Origin: Falcatimonas sp. MSJ-15
Lineage (GTDB): Bacteria; Bacillota; Clostridia; Lachnospirales; Lachnospiraceae
Length of the DNA stretch: 64,000 nucleotides
Assembly: GCF_018918265.1 (NCBI RefSeq)
Contig: NZ_JAHLQC010000012.1
Location: 1-64,000 of the forward strand
Reading direction: 5' to 3'
Position 1 is the first letter of the stretch, and the number at the start of each line of letters is the position of its first letter. The notes under the pieces are model-generated. The model did no database searches, had not been told where the DNA came from, and saw only the letters and a list, made by a program, of their open reading frames with translations. The position numbers and the translations under genes were made by a program. Below are positions 16,769 through 26,627 of this stretch, in pieces.

Positions 16769-18211
16769 TTGAAAGTCGAAGAGAATGTAAAAAAGTATAA
16801 TAATGTAAAAATGTGGCAGATGGCACTATTTTCACTAAATACTGCTGCAGTTAATGTATATCTTGCATTAATGGTATATATGTCATACTATGCTAATCAG
16901 GTTGCCGGTTTTGGAGTTGTTCTTATATCAATGGTCCTCACAGCGATGAAAGTATTTGATGGCATAACAGATCCTATTGCCGGTTTTTTGCTAGATATAA
17001 CACAAGGAAAGTTTGGCAAGTTCAGACCTTTTATGATAATTGGCAATCTTCTTATGGCAGTTAGTGTAGTTTTGCTTTTTTTTACAACACACAGAATTAA
17101 TAACAGATTTAGACTTATATACTTTATATTAATATATATGGTATATGTAATCGGTTTTACATGTCAAAGTGTTGTCTGCAAGACAGGACAGACTGTTATG
17201 ACTAATAATCCTAACCAGCGGCCGGTTACAACTTTTTTTGATTCATTATGTATAATGGCATCTTTTGGAGCAACAGCATTATTTACATCTAATTATCTTA
17301 TACCAAAATATTCAGATTATGATAATCCGTTGCTTTATAGAGATTTTGCGGTTACAGTTATAGTAGTGTCTTTCATATGCACAATATTAGCTATGATTGG
17401 AATTTGGTCAAAAGACAGACCTGGTTTTTATGGAAAAGAAAATAAAGAGAATAAAGAAACTATGCATGTCAGACCTAAGGATTATATTGAGATAATGAGA
17501 AAAAATAAGCCGATTAAGATGCTTATAATAGCAGCATGTACAGACAAATTTGCATCTACAGTATATAGTGAAGCCGCTGTAATAGTAATGCTATATGGAA
17601 TTCTCATGAATAATTATAAGATAGCAGGACTTATAGGAATTGTTACAGCTATTCCAAGTCTTCTTGTTGTATCAACAGGAATTAAGATGGCACAGAAGAT
17701 TGGACAGAAGAAGACATTTGTATTTTATTCATGGATGTGTATAGTATTTCAGATTTTACTGACATTTGTACTTATGAATGATAAAGTTGGTACAATATCT
17801 TTTATAAAGTGGAATATAATATCAGTAGTATTTGTTATATTATTTTCAATATCTAATGGAGCAAAATCAGTTAGTAATAATATGGTTGTGCCTATGATTG
17901 CTGACTGTTCAGATTATGAGGTATACAGAAGTGGAAAATATGTTCCGGGACTTATGGGGGCATTATTCTCATTTGTGGACAAAGTAGTTACAGCATTAGG
18001 AACTGCATTTGTTGGTATAGTTCTTGCAATATCGGGCTATGGACACAGCTTTCCAAAAGTTACAGATCCATGTACGCCACGAATAAGAATTTTGACAATA
18101 CTATTTTACAGTATAATTCCAATGATTGGGTGGGCATTTTCAATATATGTGATGAAGCATTATGAGTTAGATAGAAAAAAGATGCAGGAAATTCATGAAA
18201 TTAACAGATAA
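16769..18211 (+). CDS. GPH family (MelB-like) sugar:cation symporter
   Basis: A 480-residue, 12-helix major-facilitator protein of the glycoside-pentoside-hexuronide family. The helix-2/loop region DGITDPIAGFLLD with GKFRPF is the family hallmark; a second conserved segment is GMVVPMIADCSDYEVYRSGK-like in the C-terminal half. Such carriers import glycosides or oligosaccharides with Na+ or H+. The start is TTG 16769 after CGGGAGA. It sits 5 bp ahead of the SNF2 gene, probably co-transcribed. The substrate is unknown; the nearby GH13 enzyme hints at an alpha-glucoside. Confidence 0.82.
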   Translation: MKVEENVKKYNNVKMWQMALFSLNTAAVNVYLALMVYMSYYANQVAGFGVVLISMVLTAMKVFDGITDPIAGFLLDITQGKFGKFRPFMIIGNLLMAVSVVLLFFTTHRINNRFRLIYFILIYMVYVIGFTCQSVVCKTGQTVMTNNPNQRPVTTFFDSLCIMASFGATALFTSNYLIPKYSDYDNPLLYRDFAVTVIVVSFICTILAMIGIWSKDRPGFYGKENKENKETMHVRPKDYIEIMRKNKPIKMLIIAACTDKFASTVYSEAAVIVMLYGILMNNYKIAGLIGIVTAIPSLLVVSTGIKMAQKIGQKKTFVFYSWMCIVFQILLTFVLMNDKVGTISFIKWNIISVVFVILFSISNGAKSVSNNMVVPMIADCSDYEVYRSGKYVPGLMGALFSFVDKVVTALGTAFVGIVLAISGYGHSFPKVTDPCTPRIRILTILFYSIIPMIGWAFSIYVMKHYELDRKKMQEIHEINR

Positions 18212-18216
18212 GGAAG

Positions 18217-21200
18217 ATGGATAATATGGCTTTCGATACAGAATATATAAGACGATTTGCAACAGATGAAGAGATTTATAAAGAAGCGGAGAGAAGAAGT
18301 AAGAAAGATACCGGGGTTGTTAATGAGACACGTTCATTTTGGAAGAATGAGATAACAGTACAGTATATAGAAGGAAGCAATAAAGCAAAGCTTACTGTGT
18401 CAAAAGATGAGATTATTAAGACAGAATGTAGTTGTGATGAATTTGATGAAAAAGGTATATGTGCTCATTGTGTTCTTGCTGCAATAAAATATCGTGAGAG
18501 AAGGAGCATGGCTAATTCTGTTGTATATAGTTCACCTAATGTACGAACTCTTATCAATGAATATGGGAATATGGCTTTAGGCGATGCTTATGGTGAAGTA
18601 TCTGAGAATAAATACAGTATTGAACCTGAGATAAAAGTTGAAGGTGTTAATATGTATACAGAATTTGTAATACGAACAGATAAGAAGTATCTAATCAAGA
18701 ATATTAATGCATTTAAAGAGAGCTTTGAACATGGAGAATATGTTGAATATACAAAAGACATAAAATTGTATCATACATATAAATCATTTGATGAAGAAAG
18801 TTACAAATTGTTGCAATTTATAATATCAACGATTAATGAATATGCTTTACTATCAAAGAGAGCCAATAAGATTAGTGAAGATATGCGTAATCAGAGACGA
18901 ATACTTTTATCACCAAAGACATTTGATCTTCTTATTAATTCGGTAGTTACAGATACTGTTAATATAGAGATTAACAAAGTTGAAATTAATTATGAGATAG
19001 TGCGTAAGAATCCAAAACTTAATCTTGTGATAGAAGAGATAAGCTCTAATGGAGTTAATATGTACCTTAGAGATAAGATCAAAGTTATAAATGGTGCAGA
19101 TAATCTATATATTTTTAAAGATAACAAAATGTATGTATGCGATGCTGATTATAGAAGATATATACAGCCACTACTTGGACATCTTGTGTCACCTATATAT
19201 AATGAATCACAGAAGATAACTATGAATTCAAGAGATATGGGCGAGTTTACAGCAGGGATAATACCTATAATTACAGAATATATGAGCATAGATACAGAAC
19301 TTGATCTTGATGGATTTAAGCCACCTGAACTAAAATCATACCTGTATATGGATGTAAAAGACAATAGAGTAGTATGTGATACATTTTTTGAATATGACAG
19401 TATAAGATATAATCCTTATGACGAGGCTAATATTCCAAAAGTATATCATAACAGACCGGAAGAATATAAGATATTATCTTTTTTAAAGAGATTCTTTAAG
19501 AGAGATGAAGATATATTGTATATAGATATGAATGATGATATGATGTTTGAGCTTATAGATACAGGAATAAATGAACTGATGGAATTGTCAACTGTATACG
19601 TATCTGATGCATTGAAAAAAGCAAGTATTGTAAAGACACCTAATATATTCATTGGAGTATCTATAAACAGTGGGCTGTTAGAATTAGATCTGGATTTTGA
19701 TGATATAAAAGATAATGAGATAAAAGATATTCTCTTAAGCTATAAGCAGAAAAAGAAATATCACAGACTTAAAAATGGAGAATTTATAGAATTACTTGAC
19801 AATGGTATATCAGCACTTGCTGAACTTTCAATGGGACTTAATCTCTCTGAAAAAGAATTGAAAAATAAAAAGATTGAGCTTCCATTATTTAGAACATTGT
19901 ATGTGGATTCTGTACTTAGAGAAAGCAATAATGTAAAATATAAGCGTGACAAAGAATTCAAAGAGATGGTTAGAAATATTAAAGCTGTTGAAGATGGAAC
20001 TTACGAACTTCCGGAAGAACTTTCACAGGTATTAAGACCTTATCAGAAGACAGGCTATTTCTGGCTTAAGACTATAAGCGAATATGGTCTTGGAGGAATT
20101 CTTGCAGATGATATGGGACTTGGTAAGACTTTGCAGATTATAAGTCTTTTGCTCAGTGAAAAAGGCAGAGGTAATTCAATTATAATTACACCGGCATCGC
20201 TTGTATATAATTGGCAAAATGAGATTAACAAATTTGCACCGGAACTTACATCACTTGCGATATCAGGGACAGCTTCAGAGAGAAAAGAACTTCTAAAGAC
20301 TTATGATAAGTATGATGTGATAATAACATCTTATGATTTGTTAAGACGTGATATTCAGGAATATCAGGAGTTAAGCTTTAGATATGAGATTATAGATGAA
20401 GCACAATTTATTAAGAACCATGGAACACAGAGTGCAAGAGCTGTAAAAGCAATACATGCACAGACTAAGTATGCTCTTACAGGAACACCGATAGAGAATA
20501 GACTGAGTGAACTTTGGTCGATATTTGATTATTTGATGCCAGGATTTTTATATACTTATCAGAGTTTTAAGAAAAATTTTGAGACACCGGTAATACAATA
20601 TCATGATACAGCTGCGTTAAATCAGTTGAAACATCTTATAGCTCCATTTATAATGAGAAGACTTAAGAAAGATGTATTAAAAGATCTTCCACCAAAACAG
20701 GAGAATATTGTATACTCTGTGCTTGAAGGAGAACAGAAAAAACTTTATAAAGCAAGTGTTGCAAAACTTATTAAGAAGATTGATTTACAGTCAGAATCAG
20801 AATTCAATAGTTCGAAGATGACAGTATTAAGCGAGATAACCAAGCTTCGTCAGATATGCTGCCATCCATCGCTTTTGTATACTGACTATAAAGACAAGTC
20901 ATCAAAACTTGATACATGCCTTCAACTTGTAGAAGACTGTGTAGCAGGTGGACACAAGATGTTAATATTCTCACAGTTTACATCAATGCTTGAAGTTATA
21001 GGTGAGAGACTTAAAGAAGCTGGAATAAGTTATTATTACTTAAGTGGTGCAACAGGTAAAGAACAGAGAATTGCGATGGTATCAGAATTCAATGCTGATG
21101 ATACACCGGTATTTTTAATCTCATTAAAAGCAGGAGGAACCGGACTTAATCTTACATCAGCAGATATTGTAATACATTATGATCCATGGTGGAATATAGC

Positions 21201-21420
21201 AGCTCAGAACCAGGCAACAGACCGTGTTCACAGAATAGGACAGAAGAATAAAGTGTCTGTATATAAACTCATAGCAAAAGGCACTATAGAAGAGAAGATT
21301 GTAAACTTGCAAGAGAAGAAAAAGAATCTTGCTGACAAAGTAATCTCAGAGAATGATGAAAGTCTGACAAGATTCTCAAAAGATGAGATTATAAACATAC
21401 TTCAGGAAGAATTATCTTAA
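18217..21420 (+). CDS. SNF2-family helicase with SWIM zinc finger
   Basis: A 1067-residue DNA-dependent ATPase. A SWIM finger (Cys71, Cys73, Cys82, His84) lies near the N-terminus, then a long middle region, then the helicase core from about residue 600: motif I DDMGLGKT (631-638), motif II DEAQ (727-730), LTGTPIENR, and the C-terminal lobe with GGTGLNLT and QATDRVHRIGQ. Bacterial relatives bind or remodel DNA and protein-DNA complexes; the cellular role is undefined. AAGGA is close to the ATG at 18217; ATG 18226 is an alternative with better spacing. It follows the symporter by 5 bp. Confidence 0.9.
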   Translation: MDNMAFDTEYIRRFATDEEIYKEAERRSKKDTGVVNETRSFWKNEITVQYIEGSNKAKLTVSKDEIIKTECSCDEFDEKGICAHCVLAAIKYRERRSMANSVVYSSPNVRTLINEYGNMALGDAYGEVSENKYSIEPEIKVEGVNMYTEFVIRTDKKYLIKNINAFKESFEHGEYVEYTKDIKLYHTYKSFDEESYKLLQFIISTINEYALLSKRANKISEDMRNQRRILLSPKTFDLLINSVVTDTVNIEINKVEINYEIVRKNPKLNLVIEEISSNGVNMYLRDKIKVINGADNLYIFKDNKMYVCDADYRRYIQPLLGHLVSPIYNESQKITMNSRDMGEFTAGIIPIITEYMSIDTELDLDGFKPPELKSYLYMDVKDNRVVCDTFFEYDSIRYNPYDEANIPKVYHNRPEEYKILSFLKRFFKRDEDILYIDMNDDMMFELIDTGINELMELSTVYVSDALKKASIVKTPNIFIGVSINSGLLELDLDFDDIKDNEIKDILLSYKQKKKYHRLKNGEFIELLDNGISALAELSMGLNLSEKELKNKKIELPLFRTLYVDSVLRESNNVKYKRDKEFKEMVRNIKAVEDGTYELPEELSQVLRPYQKTGYFWLKTISEYGLGGILADDMGLGKTLQIISLLLSEKGRGNSIIITPASLVYNWQNEINKFAPELTSLAISGTASERKELLKTYDKYDVIITSYDLLRRDIQEYQELSFRYEIIDEAQFIKNHGTQSARAVKAIHAQTKYALTGTPIENRLSELWSIFDYLMPGFLYTYQSFKKNFETPVIQYHDTAALNQLKHLIAPFIMRRLKKDVLKDLPPKQENIVYSVLEGEQKKLYKASVAKLIKKIDLQSESEFNSSKMTVLSEITKLRQICCHPSLLYTDYKDKSSKLDTCLQLVEDCVAGGHKMLIFSQFTSMLEVIGERLKEAGISYYYLSGATGKEQRIAMVSEFNADDTPVFLISLKAGGTGLNLTSADIVIHYDPWWNIAAQNQATDRVHRIGQKNKVSVYKLIAKGTIEEKIVNLQEKKKNLADKVISENDESLTRFSKDEIINILQEELS

Positions 21421-21486
21421 TGTTCTTAATCTTCTTAAGGTAATCTTCAGAAATACTTTATTTTGATTTTAGAGTTTGTCCACAAT

Positions 21487-21515
21487 TTGAACACATTTAT
21501 ATTGCATAATATAAA
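21487..21515 (+). promoter_or_regulatory. Orphan promoter of a candidate small RNA
   Basis: TTGAAC (21487-21492), exactly 17 bp, TATAAA (21510-21515). The predicted start is near 21522, directly before a hairpin and about 65 nt before a strong terminator, with no ORF between. Confidence 0.6.
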
Positions 21516-21521
21516 ACGTAG

Positions 21522-21588
21522 ATAGATTTTCTATCTCCCTCCCCTCATATTTTAGGAAAAAGGACCGATCGGCTGGTCCTTTTTCTTA
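21522..21588 (+). ncRNA. Candidate trans-acting small RNA with C-rich loop
   Basis: About 65 nt lie between the orphan promoter and a terminator. The order is a 5' hairpin AGATAG-ATTTT-CTATCT (21520-21536), an unpaired CTCCCTCCCCTC stretch (about 21535-21546), an AT-rich linker, then an 11-bp terminator stem (21556-21566 with 21575-21585) ending in a T-run. C-rich unpaired segments in Firmicute sRNAs pair with Shine-Dalgarno sequences of target mRNAs. No coding frame fits. The rest of 21421-21788 is AT-rich without a gene. Confidence 0.5.
21556..21588 (+). terminator. Strong rho-independent terminator (end of candidate sRNA)
   Basis: GAAAAAGGACC / GGTCCTTTTTC form 11 bp around GATCGGCT, with the T-tract inside the 3' arm and after it. 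It may also stop read-through from the SNF2 gene. Confidence 0.85.
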
Positions 21589-21788
21589 TGTCCAAAAATA
21601 TCATAATATAATATAAAATAATTACATATAATCTTCTTTGAGAGCAGTATAATGTCGATATACAATATGGTTATGTATGTTCTGGTTGATGTGCTAAAGT
21701 GTTAACCAGATAAAAATGAAGCAACAATATGTATTATACATATTGATAATGTCGATAGCATTGCATATTTAAGGAGGTTTATGAATCT

Positions 21789-23096
21789 ATGTGGTACGAA
21801 GAAGCAGTATTTTATCAGATATATCCTCTTGGATTTTGTGGTGCACCACCAGAGAACGATGGTGTAACTGTTTCAAGAATCAGAAAAGTTATTGACTGGA
21901 TTCCACACATCAAGAAAACGGGAGCAACTGCAGTATATTTTTCACCGGTTTTTGAAAGTGACAGACATGGTTATGATACACGAGATTATCGAAAAATAGA
22001 TGTAAGACTTGGAACAAATGCAGACTTTGCAGATGTATGTGCAAAACTGCATGAAAATGGATTTAAAGTAGTAATAGATGGAGTGTTTAATCATGTAGGA
22101 CGAGGCTTTTTTGGATTTCAAGATGTAATAAAATGCAAAAGAAGTTCAAAATATCTTAATTGGTTCTATATAAACTTCAACGAAAATTCATTTTATAACG
22201 ATGGTTTTTGGTATGATGGCTGGGAAGGACATTATGAACTTGTTAAACTTAATCTTGATAATCCAGAACTTGTGTCATATCTCCTAGCATGTGTAAAAAG
22301 CTGGATAGAACAGTATGATATAGATGGTTTGAGACTTGATGTTGCATATTGTCTTAACAAGGAATTTATGAAAAAACTAAGACAATTTGTAAAACAGATA
22401 AAACCTGACTTTTTCCTTGTCGGTGAGATGATACATGGAGATTACAATACTATTGTGAATGAAGATATGTTAGACAGTGCGACTAATTATGAATGTTATA
22501 AAGGATTACATTCAAGTTTTAACAGTATGAATATGTTTGAGATTGCACATAGTCTTATGCGACAGTTTGGAGAAGAAAACTGGACACTTTACAAAGGAAA
22601 ACATCTGCTCAATTTTGTTGACAATCATGATGTAAGCAGAATAGCAAGTGTACTTAAGAATAAGCGACATCTGCTTCTTATATATGGTTTAATGTATGCG
22701 ATGCCAGGTATTCCATGCATATATTATGGCAGCGAATGGGGAACAGAAGCAGAAAAAAGAAATGATTCAGATCTTCCTTTAAGACCAAGTTTTGAAAAAC
22801 CGATTGAGAATAATTTAACAAAGTATATTGAACGCTTTAGCAAGATACATTCAAGGACAAAAGCATTATGTTATGGTGATTTCAAATCATTAGAGTTAAC
22901 CAATCATCAATTTGTCTTTTCAAGAAAATGCGATGACCAGGAGATAGTAGTAGCAATTAATGCAGGCGAGAATCCGTTCTATGTTGATAAAGGCCTGCAT
23001 GGACGAGAAAAGATGACAGATCTTATAACAGGACAGAAATATGACTGTAATAATGGAATGGAATTAAAACCATATTCAGTGCTTTATCTTATGTAA
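21789..23096 (+). CDS. GH13 family alpha-glucosidase / maltodextrin-degrading enzyme
   Basis: A 435-residue cytoplasmic (no signal peptide) GH13 enzyme with a (beta/alpha)8 barrel. Conserved regions are DGVFNH, GLRLDVAY (nucleophile Asp184), VGEMIHG (acid/base Glu213) and FVDNHDVSR (Asp281). The short length and the YQIYPLGFCG start resemble small intracellular amylases or cyclomaltodextrinase-like enzymes; the exact linkage cannot be fixed. AAGGAGG precedes the ATG. Together with the upstream GPH symporter it suggests alpha-glucan or oligosaccharide use. Confidence 0.85.
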   Translation: MWYEEAVFYQIYPLGFCGAPPENDGVTVSRIRKVIDWIPHIKKTGATAVYFSPVFESDRHGYDTRDYRKIDVRLGTNADFADVCAKLHENGFKVVIDGVFNHVGRGFFGFQDVIKCKRSSKYLNWFYINFNENSFYNDGFWYDGWEGHYELVKLNLDNPELVSYLLACVKSWIEQYDIDGLRLDVAYCLNKEFMKKLRQFVKQIKPDFFLVGEMIHGDYNTIVNEDMLDSATNYECYKGLHSSFNSMNMFEIAHSLMRQFGEENWTLYKGKHLLNFVDNHDVSRIASVLKNKRHLLLIYGLMYAMPGIPCIYYGSEWGTEAEKRNDSDLPLRPSFEKPIENNLTKYIERFSKIHSRTKALCYGDFKSLELTNHQFVFSRKCDDQEIVVAINAGENPFYVDKGLHGREKMTDLITGQKYDCNNGMELKPYSVLYLM

Positions 23097-23106
23097 TATA
23101 TAGAAG

Positions 23107-23300
23107 GTATAATTATAATATGCTGTAAGAGTATAAGTATAATCTGCTGTAGGTGTATAAGAATGATATACTGTAAGTATAGAACACTATAGATATATAA
23201 GAATGATATGTTGTAAGCGTGTAAGCATAACATATTGTAGGAATATAAGAATGATATGTTGCAAGCATATAAGCATAATATGCTGTAAGTATATAAGAAT
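23107..23300. repeat. Degenerate 24-bp tandem array after the GH13 gene
   Basis: About eight units resembling ATATAAGAATGATATGCTGTAAGY run head to tail, with one shortened unit. There are no conserved spacers, so this is not CRISPR. The rest of 23097-23607 holds a terminator (23366-23409) and the leader hairpin of the next gene. Confidence 0.75.
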
Positions 23301-23365
23301 ATAAGAATATAAGTGTATAGAACAGTAATAAAATATAGTTACATGATATATGGTTATAAATGTGT

Positions 23366-23409
23366 GGCGACTCCTCATAGCAAGTCTATGGAGGGTCGCT
23401 GCTTTTTTT
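23366..23409 (+). terminator. Terminator downstream of the 24-bp array
   Basis: GGCGACTCCTCATAG folds with CTATGGAGGGTCGCT (small internal mismatch), followed by GCTTTTTTT. It is 270 bp beyond the GH13 stop, so the repeat array would be transcribed. Confidence 0.75.
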
Positions 23410-23528
23410 AGATTCTTTGTCAAGAGTGGGGGTAAAATTCATTATATAAACTTGACTTTTAATATAGGAAAAAATATAATCTATGTTAGCATTATAACAG
23501 AGTAGAATATATATTTCTACAAATTTGC

Positions 23529-23567
23529 AAGGCTCCTCCCACCTGAAAAGTGAAGTGAGAGGAGCTT
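23529..23567 (+). promoter_or_regulatory. Leader hairpin before the permease gene
   Basis: AAGGCTCCTCCCAC (23529-23542) pairs with GTGAGAGGAGCTT (23555-23567), giving about 12 pairs with two mismatches. No T-run follows, so it is not an obvious terminator. It lies 40 bp before the permease start; its function is unknown. Confidence 0.45.
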
Positions 23568-23607
23568 ATGACAAACGAAAGGATTTTAATTATAAAAGGT
23601 ATATATA

Positions 23608-24720
23608 ATGAAAACAGTTATAAGATTTATAAAAAAAGAAACAGTATTTATAATAGCAGCCATACTAGCAGTAATATCATCATTTTGGGTAAGACCATCA
23701 ATGAAATATATAGAATATATTGATTATAGAACACTTATGATATTGTGGTCACTTATGATAGTAGTACAAGGATATAGAGAAGCAGGTGTATTTGAAAAGC
23801 TTGTTGGAAGTCTTGTAAAGAAGATGTCAGATACAAGAACTATGGCTTTATTACTTATGTGTGGCTGCTTTTTTTCAAGTATGTTCATAACCAATGATGT
23901 CGCACTTTTGACATTCATACCATTTGCCATAATATTGTTAAAAGAGACAAAAATGGAAGAGATTATGATACCTATTGTTGTATTTCTTACAATAGCAGCA
24001 AATCTTGGAAGCATGATAACACCTATTGGCAATCCACAAAACCTTTATCTGTATACAAAGTCAGGAATGAGTATAGCACATTTTGAAAAGATAATGTTCC
24101 CTTATGGGGCGATCTCATTTATAATGCTTGTAATAACTATATGCTTGTTCATTAAAAAAAGAGCGATAACATCAATAGTAAATAATGATGTAACCATTGA
24201 TAAAAAGGAAATACTTATTAATACAGTTTTGTTTATTGTCAGTCTTATGTGCGTTGTAAGAATAATTGATTACAGAATATCTTTTGCAATAGTACTTATA
24301 GTAGTTATAGTTACTAATAGAGCAATAATAAAAAAAGCTGATTATGGACTATTACTCACATTTGTTGCATTTTTTATATTTGTAGGTAATATGAAGAATT
24401 TGGAAATAGTACGCAATATGCTTAATAATATCACATCTAAACGTGAAATTATGGTATCAGTAATCTTAAGCCAGGCAATTAGCAATGTTCCGGCAGCAAT
24501 TCTATTATCGAATTTTACAGACAATATAACAAAACTTATAATAGGAACTAATCTTGGTGGACTTGGAACAATCATTGCATCTATGGCGAGCCTTATATCA
24601 TATAAGTTCGTAAGTAACGAAAAAAGTGTGAAAAAAGCAAAATATCTTTTGAACTTTACAGCATTTAACGTGCTGTTTTTAATTGTATTGTTACTAAGTT
24701 TATCATTTACTTTGAGTTGA
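23608..24720 (+). CDS. ArsB/NhaD/SLC13-type anion permease
   Basis: A 370-residue membrane protein of the ion-transporter superfamily, with about 10 hydrophobic segments. Family marks are the ITNDVALLTFIPF helix-break and the MITPIGNPQNLYLY motif, repeated more weakly as SNVPAAILLSNF in the second half. Members move arsenite, citrate, other dicarboxylates or Na+; the substrate is not readable. The ribosome site is weak (AAAGG, 6 bp upstream of the ATG). The hairpin at 23529-23567 sits in its leader. The gene stands alone. Confidence 0.78.
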   Translation: MKTVIRFIKKETVFIIAAILAVISSFWVRPSMKYIEYIDYRTLMILWSLMIVVQGYREAGVFEKLVGSLVKKMSDTRTMALLLMCGCFFSSMFITNDVALLTFIPFAIILLKETKMEEIMIPIVVFLTIAANLGSMITPIGNPQNLYLYTKSGMSIAHFEKIMFPYGAISFIMLVITICLFIKKRAITSIVNNDVTIDKKEILINTVLFIVSLMCVVRIIDYRISFAIVLIVVIVTNRAIIKKADYGLLLTFVAFFIFVGNMKNLEIVRNMLNNITSKREIMVSVILSQAISNVPAAILLSNFTDNITKLIIGTNLGGLGTIIASMASLISYKFVSNEKSVKKAKYLLNFTAFNVLFLIVLLLSLSFTLS

Positions 24721-24788
24721 CGAAAAAAAAGCAATATGGTATATTGTTTAATGCAGTTTAAGAAAACTGATATGAAGGAGGAAGAGAA

Positions 24789-26549
24789 ATGAATAAAAAA
24801 TTATTATCAGTACTTCTTGCAATGGTGATGATTATTGGAACATTATCAGGATGCGGAAGTAAAGGGGGAAGCTCTTATTCATCTATCGTAAGAGAAGTAA
24901 ACGATATTAAAACTGGTGAATTTGAGATGGAACTTGGAGTAACAGTTAATGAAGCAGCAAGTTTAATAAGTGCAACTGGATTAGATATGCTTAATGAATA
25001 TCTTGTAAGTGATAAAGATGAGATAAAAGTATCACTTAAGTTTGCAGGCGTTATTGAAAGTACAGATCCTGTAAGCGAATCAGTTAATGTAAGTTATAAG
25101 ATGGGAACAATGTCATCTTACAAAGATCTTACAGAAGTTATAGTTAAAGATGATACAGTATATATGAATGTTAAGACATTACTTACTGCAGTTGAAGAAT
25201 ATGTACCTGATATTGCAGATGAGATATCTCTTGATAAAGACTACGTAGGAATGACAATGTCAGAAATCGAAGATAATCTTGGATACAAAGTATCAGAATT
25301 AACAACAACAACAGATGAGATCGAAGGAGTAGAGAATCCACAGGAATTCCTGACAGAGACAGTATACTACATAATCGAGACTCTTGAAAAAGCAACAAAA
25401 AGTACAGATTTATTTGAAAAATCAGATAAAGGATATGCATTTTCACTTGATGATAGCAATCTCATAGATGTTACAGAAGCAATCGTAAAATATCTTGATA
25501 AAAATGCAGAATCTGTATTTGATGAATATGTTAAGACACTTGAAAAATTAGATGGTGATAATGCTGATATGATTGCTGAGATTAAAGAACAGAAATCATC
25601 ATTTATAGATACAGTAAGTGAACTTGTAGAAACTTTTGATAAAGATGAAGTAGAAAAAGAATTCGAGGCAGCTGGAATTAAATTCTCTATTGATTCATAT
25701 GCTGAATGCACAGGAAAAGAAGGCAAGAGAGAAGCTTCAAGTGATGCAACAATATCAGCAGAATGTCAGGGAATAAAAGGAAAATTAACAGTATCATCTA
25801 CATTAAACGAAAAAACAGGTAAAAAAGTTGAAGTACCTGCTGAAGATGCATATTACAAATATTCAGAAATAGCTGAATTACTTGGTGTAGCATCAATAGG
25901 TGATGAGTATGGATATGATACTGGTAATGATAAAAAAGATACTGATAAAGACAATGACAAAGATAATGACAAAGATAATGAAAAAGAGACTACTACCGAT
26001 GAGACAACAGCATTAAAAGAAAATCCAGTTGCTGATACACCAGTAAAAGCAGATCCATCATTATCAACATCTCTTTCATCAGGTCAGGTTCAGTTTGATG
26101 GAAAAGTATTAACATTACCTGCTAATGTATCTGATATTATAGACATGGGATGGGCATTATCAGATATGACATCAGACAAGACAACAATAGCAGCTAATGA
26201 TTATGATTTGGTATATTTTGAAAAAGGTGATTATACAGTAAGTATTACACTAACTAACGATACAGATGCAGATTTATCATATGATAAATGTAAGATTACA
26301 GAAGTATATGTATCATCATCAGGCGATTACAATAAGGGAGTTCCAGTATGTTTACCAGGAGGAATTCAGGTAGGTTCTACATATGAACAGGTATTAGCAG
26401 CATATGGAAAACCTGATTATGAATCAGAATATACAACAGACGTATATTATGGTTACGGTCCTGCAGATGCAGAATCATTAACTATAAGTATTAACGTTGA
26501 CAAAGAGACAGGACTTGTTAATAGTATAAGCATTTCATACTATGAATAA
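24789..26549 (+). CDS. Secreted lipoprotein of unknown function
   Basis: A 586-residue lipoprotein with signal peptide and lipobox LSGC (Cys22). Residues about 30-370 form a region with repeated DE- and K-rich amphipathic segments (lipoprotein antigen-like). A low-complexity Asp/Lys/Asn linker (about 378-405) leads to a C-terminal domain. The end, GGIQVGSTYEQVLAAYGKPD, resembles the BamE/SmpA-type fold seen in other Firmicute lipoproteins, suggesting a protein-binding module. AAGGAGG precedes the start. I do not recognise the specific family. Confidence 0.8.
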   Translation: MNKKLLSVLLAMVMIIGTLSGCGSKGGSSYSSIVREVNDIKTGEFEMELGVTVNEAASLISATGLDMLNEYLVSDKDEIKVSLKFAGVIESTDPVSESVNVSYKMGTMSSYKDLTEVIVKDDTVYMNVKTLLTAVEEYVPDIADEISLDKDYVGMTMSEIEDNLGYKVSELTTTTDEIEGVENPQEFLTETVYYIIETLEKATKSTDLFEKSDKGYAFSLDDSNLIDVTEAIVKYLDKNAESVFDEYVKTLEKLDGDNADMIAEIKEQKSSFIDTVSELVETFDKDEVEKEFEAAGIKFSIDSYAECTGKEGKREASSDATISAECQGIKGKLTVSSTLNEKTGKKVEVPAEDAYYKYSEIAELLGVASIGDEYGYDTGNDKKDTDKDNDKDNDKDNEKETTTDETTALKENPVADTPVKADPSLSTSLSSGQVQFDGKVLTLPANVSDIIDMGWALSDMTSDKTTIAANDYDLVYFEKGDYTVSITLTNDTDADLSYDKCKITEVYVSSSGDYNKGVPVCLPGGIQVGSTYEQVLAAYGKPDYESEYTTDVYYGYGPADAESLTISINVDKETGLVNSISISYYE

Positions 26550-26586
26550 TATATAAGTCAAATAATAAGCAGAGATATATATTATA

Positions 26587-26627
26587 CAGACGCAGAATAC
26601 AAATTAAGTGTTCTGCGTCTTTTTAAT
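26587..26627 (+). terminator. Terminator after the 586-residue lipoprotein
   Basis: GACGCAGAATAC (from 26589) pairs with GTTCTGCGTC (26610-26619), then TTTTTAATT. Its 3' arm is the founding unit of the array that follows. Confidence 0.8.
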
